From Candidatus Zixiibacteriota bacterium (GTDB lineage: Bacteria; Zixibacteria; MSB-5A5; JAABVY01; JAHJOQ01), in NCBI GenBank assembly GCA_030631455.1, contig DAOVLC010000055.1, positions 1 through 7,840 of the forward strand: 7,840 nt of DNA, written 5' to 3'. A model generated the notes under the pieces. It worked only from the letters and a program-made list of their open reading frames with translations, made no database searches and was not told the DNA's origin. Shown one piece after another: positions 5,953 through 7,840 of the stretch. Position numbers and translations under genes: made by a program. Within the stretch, counting starts at the first letter, position 1, and the number at the start of each line of letters is the position of its first letter.

Positions 5953-6431
5953 GACTCATCTCCTTCGTCTTCATCAAGCTCGAAGTAGATATCCGCCAGT
6001 GATCCGTCCGGGAAACGGTCGAAGGACTCGAGGCCGTATTCACTCCAGAGATCAGAAATCTCGGATGACTCGCTCACAACAGATGACGCCGGCATTTGTC
6101 CGAAACTGTAACCGAGCAGGACCGTGACCACAAGAACTGCGAGCGCTGCTGCAGGCTGAAGGATCGGCATGAGTCGCTTCACGAACGACTTCCTGTCGCG
6201 TTGCTCATCTAGTACATCGAGCTTGCTTTGCAGTTCCGCCCAGAAGCTGCCTGACGGCTCGATCTCTTCGACCTGATCGGTACTCTGCCAGATCGATGCG
6301 AAATCCTTGACTAACTCTCTGCAGCCTCGACATGACTCAGCATGTCGCGTCAGTTTCGCCATAAGTTCCGGGTCGAGCTTCCGCTCGACAAAGTCAATCA
6401 GGTTTCTTTCCAGGAACTCGCAGTCTTTCAC
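5949..6431 (-). CDS. Zinc-finger anti-sigma factor, single-pass membrane protein
   Basis: The protein should hold the ECF sigma factor encoded just upstream inactive at the membrane until an envelope signal arrives. The N-terminal cytoplasmic part has the ZAS-type zinc motif His-x3-Cys-x2-Cys (HAESCRGC, His30, Cys34, Cys37 in the 160-residue form) plus an upstream Cys4. A linker to about 86 is followed by a membrane segment (AAALAVLVVTVLLGYSF, about 95-111). A short periplasmic tail follows, ending in a very acidic run (ELDEDEGDES). I chose GTG 6431 because GGAGG (6438-6442) is 6 nt away. An in-frame ATG at 6437 abuts the GGAGG with no spacing, and a TTG at 6473 has no ribosome site; both remain possible. 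The small periplasmic part suggests that the sensing may depend on the Spy-like protein translated next by ATGA coupling. Confidence 0.87.
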   Translation of the reverse strand: MKDCEFLERNLIDFVERKLDPELMAKLTRHAESCRGCRELVKDFASIWQSTDQVEEIEPSGSFWAELQSKLDVLDEQRDRKSFVKRLMPILQPAAALAVLVVTVLLGYSFGQMPASSVVSESSEISDLWSEYGLESFDRFPDGSLADIYFELDEDEGDES

Positions 6432-6437
6432 TTTCAT

Positions 6438-6442
6438 CCTCC
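6438..6442 (-). promoter_or_regulatory. Ribosome binding site that decides the anti-sigma start
   Basis: GGAGG lies directly against an in-frame ATG (6437) and 6 nt before an in-frame GTG (6431). Normal spacing favours the GTG. Confidence 0.5.
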
Positions 6443-6488
6443 ATCTATGACTCAGACACGATTTTTCGCTCAAACTTTCGGTATTTTC

Positions 6489-7097
6489 TTATCCTTTTAG
6501 AGTCTTGGTTAACTCTTTTTGCAGTTTCAATTTGGCTCTGTGAATCCTCGATTCGACCGCCGAGAGCGATATGTTCAGCGTCTCGGCAATCTGCGCATAG
6601 GGCATTCCATCGAGTTTGTGGAGCGCAAAAGGTCTTCGGTATTTCTCCGGAAGTTCTGCAATCGCCTTATATAGCATAGAGCGATTATGGCGAATCTCGA
6701 GGTTCTTGTCCGGCTGGTCGGATAGTTTTCCGGCCAGTGTTTCTCCGAGGCTCATGTCGGTGCTGTCATCTCGCGAATCAAGCGAAATCCCGGCTCTGTG
6801 CCTGCTGTCCCGCAGGAAGTTCAGCGAACGATTGTACGCTATTCGGTTTACCCAAGTCGCAAGCGACGATTCTCCTCGAAATCTGCCGATATTCTTGTAT
6901 ATCTCGACAAAGACGTCCTGCGCTACATCCTCGGCGTCCATACGGTTGCCGGTGATTCTGTGGCACAGGTTTATGACTCCGGCGCTGAACCTGTCCACGA
7001 GAATCTTGAAGGCTGCCCTGTCGCCCGAAGTAATCCTCTCGACAAGTTCCTGCTCGTCTATTTCTTCTTTGACGCTCACTGCCATAGACTTTACCAT
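6489..7097 (-). CDS. ECF-type RNA polymerase sigma factor (RpoE-like, sigma-70 family)
   Basis: ECF sigma factors redirect RNA polymerase to stress promoters. The 202 residues hold region 2 at about 25-95 (DRAAFKILVDRF, AEDVAQDVFVEIYKNIGRFR, SSLATWVNRIAYNRSLNFLR) and region 4 at about 142-195 (IAELPEKYRRPFALHKLDGM, then helix-turn-helix PYAQIAETLNISLSAVESRI and HRAKLKLQ). Regions 1 and 3 are missing, as expected for ECF members. The linker at 103-140 is longer than minimal. The start is uncertain: ATG 7097 and in-frame ATG 7085 (MAVSVKEEID) both lack a good Shine-Dalgarno. It is the first gene of a four-gene cluster with its anti-sigma factor 50-60 nt downstream. I could not find a sure ECF autoregulatory promoter (GGAAC plus TCTRA type) upstream, so self-activation is expected from the family but not shown. 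Confidence 0.93.
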   Translation of the reverse strand: MVKSMAVSVKEEIDEQELVERITSGDRAAFKILVDRFSAGVINLCHRITGNRMDAEDVAQDVFVEIYKNIGRFRGESSLATWVNRIAYNRSLNFLRDSRHRAGISLDSRDDSTDMSLGETLAGKLSDQPDKNLEIRHNRSMLYKAIAELPEKYRRPFALHKLDGMPYAQIAETLNISLSAVESRIHRAKLKLQKELTKTLKG

Positions 7098-7410
7098 CCA
7101 TTTGACACGAAATAAAGCTAAAACTCACGTCGATTCTGTTGATTCTGCGGTCGGACTGGTGACAGAGCTGGAATGATCCGTAGCGATTCAGGAGTCTCTT
7201 ACTAAGGATGCAATAAAGTGAAGCCCGCTCGCGGATGGTCGAAACGGGCCTCGGGCATGTTAAGCAGTGAAGGTAAGATATAGATATGAGGCAAACATGA
7301 TATAAAGGTTGATTTCACATTTTGCATGGGGAAAAGTCCAAGTGCCTGGGCCTCGGAACCTTAGTATTGTAGGCGGCGCGTGCCCACACATGTCCTGAGC
7401 CTCGAAGGAT

Positions 7411-7450
7411 GTGCCCCAGCATCCGGCAGATGTGGACATCTGCCGGGCAC
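7411..7450. repeat. Strong palindromic element, candidate dispersed intergenic repeat
   Basis: CCGGCAGATG (7423-7432) and CATCTGCCGG (7437-7446) form a perfect 10-bp stem with loop TGGA. Outer arms GTGCC (7411-7415) and GGCAC (7446-7450) can extend it around a one-sided bulge. It has no T-tract, so it is not a standard terminator. The form recalls REP-like intergenic palindromes, but repetition cannot be seen in one window. Confidence 0.6.
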
Positions 7451-7455
7451 GAATG

Positions 7456-7485
7456 AAAACACCCCCAAAGGCAAGTTTGGGGGTG
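7456..7485 (-). terminator. Rho-independent terminator of htpX
   Basis: On the minus strand CACCCCCAAA (7476-7485) pairs perfectly with TTTGGGGGTG (7460-7469) across a 6-nt loop, followed by TTTT (7456-7459) and CATT. It lies 22 nt after the htpX stop. Confidence 0.85.
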
Positions 7486-7507
7486 GCACAGATAATCGGA
7501 AGGTCGG

Positions 7508-7840
7508 TTACGTCAGTGTCAGGCTTTCGAGGCGTTTGACTCGTTCTTCTACCGGTGGGTGGGTGGAGAAGAGAGCCGCGAAGCCTTTGCCCGATAGTGG
7601 ATTCATTATGAACATATGCGCAGTCGCAGGGTTGGCTTTCATCGGAATCTTCTTCACTCCTCGGTGAATCTTCTTGAGCGCATTTGCCAGATCGCGCGGC
7701 ATCCCGTGTATCCTAGCGCCTTCTGCATCGGCGGCATACTCGCGTGATCTCGATATCGCCATCTGGATCAGCATTGCCGCTATCGGTGCCACAATGATCA
7801 TCGCGAGCGAGCCTATCGGGTTGCCTCTGCCGCCCCTTCC
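7508..7840 (-). CDS. htpX: Zinc metalloprotease HtpX (M48 family), 5' part cut by window edge
   Basis: HtpX is an inner-membrane zinc protease that degrades damaged membrane proteins, complementing FtsH in membrane quality control. The visible 110 residues are the C-terminal part. They start in the family's glycine-rich [10 protein letters not shown] stretch, then a hydrophobic segment ([17 protein letters not shown]), then [15 protein letters not shown], whose Glu is the third zinc ligand of M48B enzymes. The end has the family hallmarks [12 protein letters not shown] and [18 protein letters not shown]. The HEXXH motif and the first membrane segments lie beyond the right edge, so catalytic integrity cannot be judged. 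A strong terminator follows, making this a separate unit from the sigma operon, although both concern envelope stress. Confidence 0.95.
   Translation of the reverse strand, partial: GRGGRGNPIGSLAMIIVAPIAAMLIQMAISRSREYAADAEGARIHGMPRDLANALKKIHRGVKKIPMKANPATAHMFIMNPLSGKGFAALFSTHPPVEERVKRLESLTLT

Larger units (their letters stand above)
7098..7507. other. Gene-free region between htpX and the sigma operon
   Basis: No convincing gene was seen in either direction. The part near 7261-7330 is AT-rich and may carry the sigma-operon promoter on the minus strand, but no box pair was good enough to call. A weak hairpin with a 5-bp stem lies at 7223-7249 (GCCCG with CGGGC), followed on the minus strand by TTCACTTTATT. 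The right half holds the palindromic element and the htpX terminator listed separately. Confidence 0.6.

Noticed and set aside
6616..7176. 186-residue plus-strand reading frame
   Set aside because: It is antisense to the ECF sigma factor and its composition is Ser/Arg-rich without domain features.
7320..7450. Possible 6S, SRP or other small structured RNA
   Set aside because: The SRP GGAAG-type core and the 6S open-bubble layout were not found; only simple hairpins are visible.
7380..7667. 95-residue plus-strand reading frame
   Set aside because: It crosses the palindrome, the htpX terminator and the antisense of htpX.
1..7840. tRNA genes, CRISPR arrays, insertion sequences, prophage or attachment sites
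   Set aside because: No cloverleaf, no regularly spaced repeats, no transposase or integrase-like protein and no terminal inverted repeats were seen.

Overview
The window looks like chromosomal housekeeping DNA from a Gram-negative (diderm) bacterium of roughly 50% GC. The periplasmic Spy/CpxP-type proteins, a membrane-anchored MltG and HtpX point to a cell with a periplasm. Several promoters fit the sigma-70 consensus and most genes have clear GGAGG-type ribosome binding sites. Taxonomy is only a guess: the mix of HD-GYP, NYN, ECF sigma and Spy genes and the palindromic intergenic element would suit an uncultured FCB-type lineage such as Zixibacteria. Nothing here proves that.

Left part (1-1351, minus strand): ruvX, then a 44-residue putative membrane peptide not previously named, then mltG running off the left edge. 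The three are packed as an operon (TAG-G-ATG between ruvX and the small gene; ATGA overlap between the small gene and mltG). A near-consensus promoter sits so close to ruvX that its mRNA would be leaderless or nearly so. Positions 1352-1631 are the intergenic space to the rightward genes.

Middle part (1632-4598, plus strand): an unrecognised 206-residue protein with a strong Shine-Dalgarno and a terminator; an HD-GYP protein (probable cyclic-di-GMP phosphodiesterase); ridA with its own TTGACA promoter; and a NYN/PIN-like putative nuclease with its own promoter and a probable GTG start. These look like mostly separate transcription units rather than one pathway. A 13-bp hairpin at 4661-4690 separates them from the convergent minus-strand operon.

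Right part (4713-7097, minus strand, transcribed leftward): ECF sigma factor, zinc-finger membrane anti-sigma factor, a membrane-anchored Spy/CpxP-like protein and a secreted, His/Met/Gly-rich Spy/CpxP-like protein. Gene spacing is tight, with an ATGA overlap and a 1-nt gap. The likely logic is an envelope or metal stress circuit: the periplasmic proteins sense or buffer stress, the anti-sigma factor transmits it across the membrane, and the sigma factor drives transcription. Which stress, and whether the Spy-like proteins act as sensors or effectors, is inference.

Far right (7098-7840): a 410-nt gene-free stretch holding a strong palindrome and the htpX terminator, then the C-terminal third of htpX entering from the right edge on the minus strand.
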